DNA from: Streptacidiphilus jeojiense
GTDB taxonomy: Bacteria; Actinomycetota; Actinomycetes; Streptomycetales; Streptomycetaceae
DNA: 64,000 nucleotides
Direction of reading: 5' to 3'
NCBI RefSeq assembly: GCF_000719095.1
Contig: NZ_JOEH01000007.1
Coordinates: forward strand, 174,103 to 238,102
The position numbers and the translations under genes are program-made. Below the pieces are notes generated by a model. The model was not told where the DNA came from. It ran no database searches and saw only the letters and a program-made list of their open reading frames with translations. Shown one piece after another: positions 8,141 to 16,682 of this stretch (its first letter is position 1; every line of letters begins with the position of its first letter).

Positions 8141-8839
8141 TCACCGGCTCTTCGACTGCTCGACGTCGGCCCTGATCGCCCGCATGATCGGGGCCACGTC
8201 GGCCGCGGTGAATCCGACCTTGGTGTTGGTGCCGTCCCCCTTGATGACCACGGTGATGCCGGCCGCGGTGGTCGTGGTGAACCAGGAGCAGGTGGTGGCG
8301 GCCGTGGACAGCATGGCGTTCTGGACCAGGACGGTGTTGCAGACCGCGCGGCCACCGTGCGGCCCGGGGTCGGCGTCGACGGCACTGGTGCTGAGCAGGT
8401 CGCCGGCGCCGTCGTCCTTGGTGGCGGGGGGCTGGTCCAGGAGGTCGTGCAGGTGGTCGGGGTCGAAGCCGGCGCCGGTGACGCCGTTGTAGAAGATCCA
8501 GGCCCCGTCCGCGCGGTCGTCGTAGTAGGCGTGCACCGGCGTACCGGACACCCCCAGCCGCTGAGCCGTCTGCTTGAGGTCGCCGTCCACCTGCTGCACC
8601 AGTTGGGCCGAGGGCTGCCCCTGCGGGTAGCCACCGGCCACCGCTGGGGCGCTGAGCACGTACGACGTGCCCGTGGCAGCGCCGGCCGCCGTGTCCCCGG
8701 CCGCCGCCACGCCGGCCGTACCGGGCTCGGCCTGCGGGGTGGTGGATCCCCCGCAGGCCGACACCAGCGCGCCGGCCAGCAGCACTACGACTGCGCCGGC
8801 GACCGGCTTCCGGACGCGCAGAGGTGCAAGTCGTGCCAT
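8141..8839 (-). CDS. Lipoprotein of unknown function
   Basis: A 232-residue putative lipoprotein: basic N-terminus MARLAPLRVRKP, hydrophobic core and lipobox LVSACGG (Cys near residue 29), then a Gly/Ala/Thr-rich linker. The globular part has two cysteines (AVCNTVLVQNA and TTCSWFTTTT) that may form a disulfide. I do not recognise a catalytic motif. The gene is monocistronic, with its end 16 bp from the convergent GH30 gene. Confidence 0.75.
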   Translation of the reverse strand: MARLAPLRVRKPVAGAVVVLLAGALVSACGGSTTPQAEPGTAGVAAAGDTAAGAATGTSYVLSAPAVAGGYPQGQPSAQLVQQVDGDLKQTAQRLGVSGTPVHAYYDDRADGAWIFYNGVTGAGFDPDHLHDLLDQPPATKDDGAGDLLSTSAVDADPGPHGGRAVCNTVLVQNAMLSTAATTCSWFTTTTAAGITVVIKGDGTNTKVGFTAADVAPIMRAIRADVEQSKSR

Positions 8840-9059
8840 GAACGGCCTCCTCGGGTACGGGCTTCAGCCCGGCTTCGGGCATGCGGGAACCAGGGCGGCC
8901 GGCTGCCGAAGCCCTGGGGATGACGGCCAGTCTGGCAGCCGGGCCCCGGCAGGACAGTCCCTCCGGACAGCTCTGCTTACCCCTCCCGACAGCACAGCTG
9001 GCCACGGCCGAACGCCCTGTGGCACGATGACGCCCCGGACGACAGAAGGGGCCGCACGG

Positions 9060-10097
9060 ATGGACCTCGATCCACGGCGGCTGCTGGTCCTGCACGCCAT
9101 CGCAGAGAGCGGCGGACTGGCGTCAGCGGCCCGCCGACTGGGCCACACCCGCTCGGCGGTGTCCCAGCAACTGGCCGCCCTGGAACGGGAGGTGGGACTC
9201 CCCCTGGTGGACCGCTCCGGCCCGCGCCTGGAACTCACCGCCGGCGGACGGCTGCTGGCCGCCACCGGTGCCCGCATCGACCAGGAACTCACCCTCGCCG
9301 CCCAGCAGTTGAGCGCGGCCAACCACCATGTCGTGCAGGGGCCGGTGGCGATCGGGGCCACCCCCTGGGTGCTGTCCAGGATCGCGGCCCGTTCGCTGGC
9401 GCTGCTCGCACAGTGGCATCCCGGGGTCGAGCCGAGGTTCGCCGAGGCCGGGCTGGAGGACGGCCTGCGACAGCTGCGCCTGGGCGAGTTGGACGTCCTG
9501 GTCATCACCGACGACCGGGACACCGCCCTGCCGCTGCCGCCCGCCGTACGTGCGCAGGTGCTCAGCGAGGACACCTACCGCGTGGTCGTCCCGGCCGGCT
9601 GGGAGGTACCGGCCACCGCGGCCGAACTCTCCGGCCGCCCCTGGATCGGCGCCCCCGCGGACTCCGCACGCGGTCGCGCCTTCGCCCGGTTCGCGAGCAC
9701 CCACGGCGTCACCCCGTCGGTCGAGCACCGCGCCGAGCACCTGGGCACCGTCCAGGCCCTGCTGGCCGGCGCGGTCGGCGCCGCGATCCTGCCCGCGTAC
9801 CTCGCCGCGCATCTGGCCCAGGTGACGGTCACCACGCTGCCCGTCACCGGCAGCCAGATCACCAGGACGCTCTACCGCACCGGCCACGGCTCCTCCTCGG
9901 CAGCGGCGTCATCGGCCGCGGCCGCACTGCAGCAGGCGACCCGCGACCACGCCGAGGCGATCACCCTGGCCGACCAGGGCATGGGTGACATCGTCGTCCG
10001 TCCGCTGCGCGACCCCGCCGACCCCACCGACCCGGCCGCCCCCTCCCCCGGCGCTCCCCGGCGCGGCGGGACGGGGAGCGCCCGAATGCCGGGTTAG
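9060..10097 (+). CDS. LysR family transcriptional regulator
   Basis: A 345-residue regulator. The N-terminal winged helix is MDLDPRRLLVLHAIAESGGLASAARRLGHTRSAVSQQLAALEREVGLPLVDR, followed by a LysR substrate-binding domain ending in an Asp/Pro-rich tail. ATG 9060 follows AGAAGGGG. The divergent neighbour is the unknown lipoprotein at 8141-8839 and the downstream gene is a NAD kinase; neither is an obvious target. Confidence 0.88.
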   Translation: MDLDPRRLLVLHAIAESGGLASAARRLGHTRSAVSQQLAALEREVGLPLVDRSGPRLELTAGGRLLAATGARIDQELTLAAQQLSAANHHVVQGPVAIGATPWVLSRIAARSLALLAQWHPGVEPRFAEAGLEDGLRQLRLGELDVLVITDDRDTALPLPPAVRAQVLSEDTYRVVVPAGWEVPATAAELSGRPWIGAPADSARGRAFARFASTHGVTPSVEHRAEHLGTVQALLAGAVGAAILPAYLAAHLAQVTVTTLPVTGSQITRTLYRTGHGSSSAAASSAAAALQQATRDHAEAITLADQGMGDIVVRPLRDPADPTDPAAPSPGAPRRGGTGSARMPG

Positions 10098-10178
10098 GGT
10101 CTTGCCCGTGCTGACCGGCTGTGCCTGACTGAGAGCGTCACGGCCACGGACCGCACGGACCGACCTCGAGGAGCTCCC

Positions 10179-11039
10179 ATGGGACTGATCAGCGCGGTGG
10201 GCCTGGTACTCCACCCCGAGCGGACCGACACCGCGATCGTGGACACCATCGTCCGCTGGAGCCGGGGCCGGGACTCCAAGGTCCTGGGGCTCGCGGACGA
10301 GGTGGCACGGATCGGCTGCGAGGCCCTGCCGGTGCTGGCCGACGAGATGAACGCGTCGGCCGACCTGGTGGTCAGCCTGGGCGGGGACGGCACCATGCTG
10401 CGGGCGATGCGCCTGGCCGTCGGCGGCCGCGCCCCGGTCCTCGGGGTCAACGTCGGACGCCTGGGGTTCCTCGCCGAGATCGACATCCCGGACGTCCCGG
10501 CCGCACTCGACGCGATCGACCAGCACCGCTTTACCGTGGAGGGCCGCTCGGCCGTCCAGGTGACCTTCGGTTCCCGCCAGGAGACCGCGCTCAACGACGT
10601 GGTCCTGATCCGGTCCCCCGGCCACAAGTCGGCCGCGGTCGCGGTGCGGGTCCAGGACCAGCCCTTCGTCCGCTACAGCGCCGATGCGATCGTGGTGGCC
10701 ACCCCCACCGGCTCGACCGCGTACAGCTTCTCCGCCGGCGGACCGATCGTCTCCCCCAACGCCGAGGGACTGCTGGTCACCCCGGTGGCGCCGCACTCGG
10801 CCTTCAACCGCTCGCTGTTCCTCTCCAGCGGCGAGCGGCTGACCCTGGAGATCCTGCCCAACAGCGGCGACCTCGCCATCGAGGCCGACGGCCGCCTGGT
10901 CGGCCAGGTCTGCCCGGGCGACGTCGTCGAGCTGAACATGCTCCCCGCCGCGGCCCGCATCGTCCGCCTCGGCCAGACCACCTTCTACCAGCGCGCCCAG
11001 CGCAAGCTCCAGCTCTCCGGCTCCGCGGAACCCAACTGA
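10179..11039 (+). CDS. nadK: NAD kinase
   Basis: A 286-residue ATP/polyphosphate-dependent NAD kinase, which makes NADP+ in the cytosol. Diagnostic motifs: GGDG at about residues 68-71 in VVSLGGDGTMLRA, the NE/D-type NDVVL segment, and PTGSTAYSFSAGGPIV near residue 180. ATG 10179 follows GAGGAGC. The housekeeping streptomycete nadK usually lies beside recN and a hemolysin-type methyltransferase gene; this one stands alone after a LysR gene, so it is probably a second, conditionally used paralogue. Confidence 0.92.
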   Translation: MGLISAVGLVLHPERTDTAIVDTIVRWSRGRDSKVLGLADEVARIGCEALPVLADEMNASADLVVSLGGDGTMLRAMRLAVGGRAPVLGVNVGRLGFLAEIDIPDVPAALDAIDQHRFTVEGRSAVQVTFGSRQETALNDVVLIRSPGHKSAAVAVRVQDQPFVRYSADAIVVATPTGSTAYSFSAGGPIVSPNAEGLLVTPVAPHSAFNRSLFLSSGERLTLEILPNSGDLAIEADGRLVGQVCPGDVVELNMLPAAARIVRLGQTTFYQRAQRKLQLSGSAEPN

Positions 11040-11211
11040 CCCCGGCACGCCCGGCATCGGCGACGCACCGGCACGAAGTCCCCACGGCGCCCACGCCGGC
11101 TGCGCTGCTCCCCGGATTCGGCGGCGGCCTCGACGACGGCCCGGGCCTGCCGCACGCCGGTGCGTGCGCTCGGCTCGCGCAGAATCCGCCAGATTTGCGA
11201 CAGTGGATCGA

Positions 11212-11223
11212 TCCAACACATGG
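11212..11223 (+). promoter_or_regulatory. LysR site candidate upstream of the LysR gene
   Basis: TCCAACACATGG lies 28 bp upstream of the LysR start. Its reverse complement recurs with one change (CCATATGTTGGA) at 12201-12212 ahead of the DUF1275 gene, consistent with one regulator binding at both promoters. Confidence 0.5.
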
Positions 11224-11250
11224 TTCCACTCGAATCGATCGGCGTGACAG

Positions 11251-12165
11251 ATGGATCTGCGGCATCTGAAGTACTTCCTGCCCGTCGCCGAGACGCGCAA
11301 CTTCACCCAGGCCGCGGCCGACTGCTACGTCGCGCAGTCCGCGCTCAGCCAGCAGATCGCCCGGCTTGAGAAGGAGGTCGGGGCCGCCCTGTTCAGCCGT
11401 ACCAGCCGCTCGGTCCGGCTGACGGCCGCCGGCGAACTGCTGGAACCGCTGGCCCGGCGCATCCTCGCCGACGTGGACAACGCGCAGGCCGCCCTGGACG
11501 CGCTCGCGGGCCTGCGCCGCGGCCGGCTGCGCCTGGGCCTGGTGCAGACGCTCGCCTGCTCGGTCGACATGGTCGAGGTGATGGCCGACTACCACGCCCG
11601 GCACCCCGCCATCGACTTCCACGTGCTGAACGCGCCCAGTTCCGAGATGGCCGCCGCGGTCCTGTCCGGCGGCCTCGACGTGGCCGTGGTCGGACTCGGT
11701 CCCGGCGACATACCGGAGGGCCTGGACCACCGGTCGCTGGGCAGCGACCCCCTGGTGGTGATCGTGCCGCAGGACCACGCCCTGGCCGACCGCGACCTGA
11801 TCGAGCCCTCCGACCTCCCGACGGACGACCAGCTGATCCAGTTCTCCCAGGGCAGCGGACTGCGCCGCCAGGTCGAGGCGGCCTTCGCCCGGGAGCGACT
11901 GACGCCGCAGCGGCACTTCGAGGTCGGCCAGGTCCACGACATGATCCGGCTGGCCGCGCGGGGTGTCGGCATCACCGTCGTCCCGCACTCCTCCGTGCGC
12001 GGCCACGGGTCCCTCCTCCCGGACGGCACCCTGCCGATCGGTGCCCGCATCCTGCGCCTGGCGGACCCGGCAGCGGTGCACCACGTCTCGGTGGTCTACG
12101 ACAGCAAGCGGCTGGCGCCCGCCGCCGCGGCCTTCCTCGACGTCGTCGAACGGCATACCGTATGA
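11251..12165 (+). CDS. LysR family transcriptional regulator
   Basis: A 304-residue LysR protein. HTH: MDLRHLKYFLPVAETRNFTQAAADCYVAQSALSQQIARLEKEVGAALFSRTSRSVRLT; the inducer-binding domain (type 2 periplasmic fold) starts near residue 90. It precedes the DUF1275 membrane protein and aquaporin on the same strand, and a shared 12-bp motif lies in front of it and of the DUF1275 gene, so that pair is the likely target. Confidence 0.92.
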   Translation: MDLRHLKYFLPVAETRNFTQAAADCYVAQSALSQQIARLEKEVGAALFSRTSRSVRLTAAGELLEPLARRILADVDNAQAALDALAGLRRGRLRLGLVQTLACSVDMVEVMADYHARHPAIDFHVLNAPSSEMAAAVLSGGLDVAVVGLGPGDIPEGLDHRSLGSDPLVVIVPQDHALADRDLIEPSDLPTDDQLIQFSQGSGLRRQVEAAFARERLTPQRHFEVGQVHDMIRLAARGVGITVVPHSSVRGHGSLLPDGTLPIGARILRLADPAAVHHVSVVYDSKRLAPAAAAFLDVVERHTV

Positions 12166-12200
12166 CGATCGATCGCTGAAACAGCTCGCTGAGTCCGCAT

Positions 12201-12212
12201 CCATATGTTGGA
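12201..12212 (-). promoter_or_regulatory. LysR site candidate upstream of DUF1275 gene
   Basis: CCATATGTTGGA, the inverted form of the element before the LysR gene with 11 of 12 positions identical, sits 60 bp upstream of the DUF1275 start codon. TCCATATGTTGGA has the T-N11-A form typical of LysR sites. Confidence 0.5.
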
Positions 12213-12271
12213 CAGAACGTACGAGTCGCTCCAACCTGGAGGTGATCACCCAGGAGAACAGGAGCGCCGCC

Positions 12272-13006
12272 ATGCTTGTCGTACTGCGGGACGCGTGGAC
12301 CACCGTGGTCCCCGACCGGGAGGACCGGCACGGCCCGCTCCCGCCGGTGATGCTCGCGCTGACGGTGGTCACCGGCCTCGTCGACGCCTTCAGCTACCTC
12401 GTCCTGGGGCATGTCTTCGTCGCCAACATGACCGGCAACGTCGTCTTCTCCGGCTTCGCCATCGCCGGCGCCGCCGGCTTCTCCCTGGCCGCCTCGCTCG
12501 CGGCGCTCGCGGCCTTCGCCGTCGGCGCGCTGCTCGGCGGCCGGATCGCGCACCGGACGCGGGCCCACCGCGGGCAGCTGCTGCACATGGCGCTGATCCT
12601 GGAGAGCGTCCTCGTGCTGGCCGCCTACGCCGTCGCCCAGAGCACCGGCAGCCCGTACGACGGGGATGCCCGCTATGCGCTGATCGCCCTGCTCGGACTG
12701 GGCATGGGCGTCCAGAACGCGGCCTCCCGCGCGCTCGCGGTCCCTGACCTCACCACGACCGTCCTGACCCTCACCATCACCGGCATCGCCTCCGACAGCC
12801 GAGCCGCCGGCGGCAAGGGCGGCAAGGTCGGCCGCCGCACCCTGTCCGCACTGGCGATGTTCATCGGCGGCCTGGTCGGCGCCGTCGCCGTCCTGCACGG
12901 CAACCCGGCCCTGCCGTTGCTGCTCGCCTCCCTGCTGCTCCTGGGCGCGACCGCCGCCACACACGTCCTGGCCCGCTCCGACGCCCCCTGGACCGACCCG
13001 CTGTGA
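12272..13006 (+). CDS. DUF1275 (YoaK-like) membrane protein
   Basis: A 244-residue integral membrane protein with about six hydrophobic segments. Family hallmarks are VTGLVDAFSYLVLGHVFVANMTGNVVFSGFA and GLGMGVQNAASRALAVPDLTTTVLTLTITGIASD. The family is widespread and its transported substrate, if any, is not established. ATG 12272 follows AACAGGAGCG. Its TGA stop overlaps the GTG start of the aquaporin gene by 4 bp, so the two are translationally coupled. Confidence 0.88.
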   Translation: MLVVLRDAWTTVVPDREDRHGPLPPVMLALTVVTGLVDAFSYLVLGHVFVANMTGNVVFSGFAIAGAAGFSLAASLAALAAFAVGALLGGRIAHRTRAHRGQLLHMALILESVLVLAAYAVAQSTGSPYDGDARYALIALLGLGMGVQNAASRALAVPDLTTTVLTLTITGIASDSRAAGGKGGKVGRRTLSALAMFIGGLVGAVAVLHGNPALPLLLASLLLLGATAATHVLARSDAPWTDPL

Positions 13007-13800
13007 GCACGCACCGCCGGGCGGCAGCCCTGGAACTCGTCATGACCGCGATCATGCTCTTCATCGCGGTCACCGCGACCCGATGGCTGATGGGCACCAT
13101 CGACAGCGGCTCCGGCGGCTGGTGGAACACCCCGCAGCGAAGGCTGCTCGCGGTCGCGCCGATCGCCGGCTACACCGTCACCGCCTTCATGCTCTCGCCG
13201 TGGGGCAGAGCGACCGGCGGCCACCTCAACCCCGCCATCAGCCTCGCGATGTGGCGCTACGGCAGGACCCCGGGGCGCGACGTCCTCCCGTTCATCACCG
13301 CGCAGTTGCTCGGCTCCGTCCTCGGCACCGCGGCCGCCCGGCTGGCCTGGGGGCCGGCGATCGCCGGCCGGGCCACGGACTACGCCGCGGTGGCGCCCGC
13401 TCCCGGGTGGTCCTGGGCGGCTATCGCCGCGGTGGAGGCCGGCACCATGTTCGTCATCGTCGCCGTCGCGGGCATCGGCATCTCCAGCCGTCGCTTCGGC
13501 CGCTACACCCCTTGGGCCGTGGGCGCCCTGATCACCTCTCAGATCATCGCCTTCGGCACCCGCTCCGGCGGCGTCGCCAACCCGGCCCGTGAGTTCGGCC
13601 CCGCCCTCCTGTCCGGCCACACCGCCCTGCTCCCGGTCTACCTCCTCGCCCCTGCGATCGGATCCCTGGCCGCCGCCACAGCAGTCCGACGAGCCCAGCG
13701 CCGCCCGAGAGCAGACCTTCCGAGCCCGACCGCCACCCCGCCACGAACGGCGGCCGTCGGCGCAGGACGGCCGTCGACGTCCCCTTCCTCGGCGTCCTGA
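13003..13800 (+). CDS. MIP family aquaporin / glycerol facilitator
   Basis: A 265-residue channel protein with six hydrophobic segments and both NPA boxes: HLNPAIS near residue 76 and VANPARE near residue 195. The second box is followed by FGPALLSG as in aquaporins. The C-terminal 35 residues are Pro/Ser/Arg-rich and probably cytosolic. Cotranscribed with the DUF1275 gene (4-bp overlap) and probably under the LysR regulator upstream. Water versus small-polyol selectivity cannot be fixed from the sequence alone. Confidence 0.88.
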   Translation: MSTHRRAAALELVMTAIMLFIAVTATRWLMGTIDSGSGGWWNTPQRRLLAVAPIAGYTVTAFMLSPWGRATGGHLNPAISLAMWRYGRTPGRDVLPFITAQLLGSVLGTAAARLAWGPAIAGRATDYAAVAPAPGWSWAAIAAVEAGTMFVIVAVAGIGISSRRFGRYTPWAVGALITSQIIAFGTRSGGVANPAREFGPALLSGHTALLPVYLLAPAIGSLAAATAVRRAQRRPRADLPSPTATPPRTAAVGAGRPSTSPSSAS

Positions 13801-14347
13801 CCTGGGGCCTCAACACCGCCGAGACGTTCGCTGGAATATGCCTGCAACCACGGCTGCCTGGAATGTCATGACCACGATCTAATGGCTCCAATGACATGCA
13901 CCATACGAGCCATACCTCAGCCCGGAAAGGGCCCAGCGGCCGGAATCAAAACACTCCAGCCAAAGCCGGTAGCCCCAGCAGCCGCACAGGCCACCACCTG
14001 ATCGCACAACTGCATCCGCGCTCACCTTGGTTCCGAAAGTGAGGGAACCAGGGCGGATATTGACAGATAGTCAGAACATATTCAGCCAAGACCCGGAACC
14101 TCCAGGAGAGTTCCTGAGAGTCGGCTGTATATCTGATGTGCCTGCACCCGCTCACCTGCGACAGTCCCGCGCAGACCGCCAAGGATCGACCTACCTCCAT
14201 AGCGAAACGGTATGCATCGGGTGTGAGCCCACGCGCCGCAAACCGGCCTACCGTAACTCCGTAGCGAATTTGCCGTCCCCCCTGCGCTGCGGCACCCGCG
14301 GATCCTATGCTGACCCCCAGCGCAGAAACGACTGGGGGGCATGTTTA
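13801..14347. other. 547-bp intergenic region with hairpins
   Basis: No convincing gene. The DNA is clearly less GC-rich than its surroundings. It contains a 7-bp inverted repeat (ATGGCTC 13882-13888, GAGCCAT 13907-13913), a stronger stem-loop (CCTTGGTTCC 14025-14034 pairing with GGAACCAGGG 14044-14053, one mismatch) and a lone TTGACA at 14060-14065. It carries the end of the aquaporin operon and the promoter of the methyltransferase gene. Confidence 0.5.
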
Positions 14348-15118
14348 ATGAGGACAGCAGGCACGAGAATGCCGGTATTGAAGTCTGGGCTCAAGCGGGT
14401 GTTGGGGCGTACTGGATTCGACATCGTGCGCAGCGCCAACAACCTGGGTGGCGTCGACGACTTCATCCCGTTCGAGGCAACGATGCGGGCCGCCCGGGCA
14501 GCCGGCTTGTCCGTCGGCGACCACATCGACGCGGTGATGAACGGGACGCCCGGGGCGACCCAGTCCACCATCGACAAACTACGCGATCTCGGTGTCTTCG
14601 CCACCGACCCGCAAACGGTGCTGGAGATCGGCCCCGGGTCCGGACGGTATCTGGAGAAGACGCTGAAGGAGTGTTCGCCGGACCGCTACGAGATCTACGA
14701 GACCGCAGGGCCCTGGGCCGACTACCTGGTGACCACCTTCGGCGTGGTCGCCCGACCGACCGCGGGAAGCAGTCTCGCCCCGACCTCCGACGCCAGCGTC
14801 GACCTGGTCCAGGCCCACAAGGTCTTCAACACCGTGACCTTCCTCTGCGCCTCCCGCTACTTCTACGAGATGGCACGCGTCACGCGCCCCGGCGGTCGGA
14901 TCGTCTTCGACGTGATGACGGAAACCTGCCTGGACCCCGCGGCGGTGCACGCCTGGGCGACGGATGGCGGTTCGGGACACGACTCCTACCCGGCCGCCCT
15001 GCCTCGCCAGACGTGCGTGGACCTCTTCGCAACCCTCAACTGCACCCTGGAGGCCAGCTTCCTGGCCCCCATGGGCGTCGCCTCCACGGAGGTGCTGGTC
15101 TTCGCGAAGGGGACATGA
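14348..15118 (+). CDS. Class I SAM-dependent methyltransferase
   Basis: A 256-residue protein with a Rossmann SAM-binding motif VLEIGPGSGRYLEKTL near residue 95, an acidic strand (YEIYETAGPWADYL) and a post-motif block (VDLVQAHKVFNTV, ARVTRPGGRIVFDVMTE). The N-terminal basic stretch LKSGLKRVLGRTGFDIVRS recalls methyltransferases of sugar or surface-polysaccharide loci, but the substrate is unknown. ATG 14348 is preceded by GGGGGG; ATG 14369 is an alternative. Confidence 0.78.
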   Translation: MRTAGTRMPVLKSGLKRVLGRTGFDIVRSANNLGGVDDFIPFEATMRAARAAGLSVGDHIDAVMNGTPGATQSTIDKLRDLGVFATDPQTVLEIGPGSGRYLEKTLKECSPDRYEIYETAGPWADYLVTTFGVVARPTAGSSLAPTSDASVDLVQAHKVFNTVTFLCASRYFYEMARVTRPGGRIVFDVMTETCLDPAAVHAWATDGGSGHDSYPAALPRQTCVDLFATLNCTLEASFLAPMGVASTEVLVFAKGT

Positions 15119-15216
15119 CCCTTCGGGCCGGGTCGTGACCCTGACGGGGCATCAAGCGGATGTCGCTCCGTCGAACGAGGGTCGGCGGCCGCAGCGTAAC
15201 CGTGAGAGAGGCAGCA

Positions 15217-15912
15217 ATGGACCAGGGCACCCGCGGCGAGCTCATCAGTCGGCTGACCGAGGCGATCAGGTCCGTCACGACGCCTCACCCGTTGCGGGTC
15301 GCCATCGACGGGGCGCCCGCCTCCGGCAAGACCACGCTGGCCGATGAGCTTGCCGTCGTCCTGCGCGCGCAGGACCGCGACGTCATCCGCGCGAGCATCG
15401 ACGACTTCCTCGTCCCCCGTGCCCAGCGCTACCGACGCGGCCAGTACTCGGCCGAGGGCTGCTACTTCGACGCCCACGACCACGCCGCGCTGTGCCGGGT
15501 CCTACTCGACCCACTGGGCCCGGGCGGAGACCGAAGGTTCCAAACCGCGGTCTACGACGCCGACACCGACACCCCGTCATCCCTGCCGGCCACGACCGCC
15601 CCGGCAGACGCCGTGCTGCTCTTCGACGGCGTCTTCCTCCTACGCCCAGAACTCATCGACCGGTGGGACCTGCGCATTTTCGTGTCCGTCCCCTTCGAGC
15701 AGACGATAGACCGCGCCCGCCACCGAGGCGCAGCGCTGGCCAGCTCTACCGCAGACATCGAACGGTCCTGGCGCCACCGCTACATCCCCTCCCAACAGCT
15801 CTACTTCACCACAGCCCACCCTACCGACCACGCCGACATCATCGTGTACAACGACCAGCTCCAACGACCGACCTGGGAAGTCCGACCCCACGCATCGACA
15901 CACAGGCTTTGA
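15217..15912 (+). CDS. Uridine-kinase-like P-loop NTPase
   Basis: A 231-residue P-loop kinase. Walker A is IDGAPASGKTTLADEL near residue 30; RASIDDFLVPRAQRYRRGQYSAEGCYFDAHDHAAL contains the acidic base and phosphate-acceptor region seen in uridine/cytidine kinase-like proteins; VLLFDGVFLLRPEL is the Walker-B-like strand. LID-type arginines follow (DRARHRG). It probably phosphorylates a nucleoside or small alcohol; the substrate is uncertain. ATG 15217 follows GAGAGAGG. Confidence 0.8.
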   Translation: MDQGTRGELISRLTEAIRSVTTPHPLRVAIDGAPASGKTTLADELAVVLRAQDRDVIRASIDDFLVPRAQRYRRGQYSAEGCYFDAHDHAALCRVLLDPLGPGGDRRFQTAVYDADTDTPSSLPATTAPADAVLLFDGVFLLRPELIDRWDLRIFVSVPFEQTIDRARHRGAALASSTADIERSWRHRYIPSQQLYFTTAHPTDHADIIVYNDQLQRPTWEVRPHASTHRL

Positions 15913-16021
15913 CAGTTCCTCGTCCCGCACCTCGGATACCGGTGTTCCCGTCTCGATCACGCCAGCCTCCGGCCGATCTCCGGGCTGCGGCAGACTGGTT
16001 CATCCCCCGCAGAGAGGCGAG

Positions 16022-16538
16022 ATGTTGACGGAGCGACAGCCGATGGATCTTGAGACGTACGCGGAGCGTGCACAGAGCGGCCCCTGCTTCGTCTGTGCGC
16101 TCCTGGCCGGGAACCCGGACTATCCGCACGAGGTGGTCTTCGAGGACGCGGAGCACATAGCCTTTCTGGATCGCTGGCCGACGTTGCCGGGCAAGGTTCT
16201 CGTGGCACCGAAGGTTCATGTCGAGCATGTCGTGCGGGACCTGGACGAGGCCGCCTACATTCGGCTCTTGCTGTTCGTGCGGCAGATCACCCTCGCCGTC
16301 GAGGCTGTCTTTTGAGCCCGAGCGCACGTACCTATACTCGCTCGGCAGCCAGCAGGGCAACGCACATCTGCACTGGCATATCGCCGCGTTACCGTCTGGC
16401 ACCCCCTACCCAGAGCAGCAGTTTCACGCTCTGCTGTCGGAGAACGGAATACTCACGCTGCCACCGGACCAGATGGCCTCGATGGCTGCACGCTTGCGCG
16501 AAGTGGTCCTTGCCCGGGGCATGCACAACCCAGGTTGA
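16022..16538 (+). pseudogene. HIT family hydrolase, single-base frameshift
   Basis: The N-terminal half in one frame (CFVCALLAGNPDYPHEVVFEDAEHIAFLDRWPTLPGKVLVAPKVHVEHV...VEAVF) meets a TGA at 16313-16315. The C-terminal half continues in the next frame as EPERTYLYSLGSQQGNAHLHWHIAALP, which holds the HIT catalytic motif HLHWHI. Removing one T from the TTTT at 16310-16313 restores a continuous protein of about 171 residues. The intact family hydrolyses nucleotide phosphates or phosphoramidates. This is a real frameshift or a homopolymer sequencing error; as written the product lacks its active site. Confidence 0.85.
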
Positions 16539-16682
16539 GCCCCGCCACCTAGATTCCTCGACATACCGGAACCCACACCCCATAGTCGCTCCTCTCAGCC
16601 GAGGATCCACCGACCGCCGCACGGGACCAGCGGGCCGAAGTCGCCGAGGGCCATGTTCGCGTCGGCCGGAGCGACCGTTATC

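Noticed and set aside
13882..13913. ATGGCTC/GAGCCAT inverted repeat after the aquaporin gene as a terminator
   Set aside because: Only 7 bp with an 18-base loop and no T-run; listed only as part of the intergenic description.
16310..16313. Programmed ribosomal frameshift in the HIT gene
   Set aside because: There is no slippery heptamer or downstream pseudoknot, and a frameshift product would be needed just to make a normal housekeeping enzyme; a plain indel is simpler.
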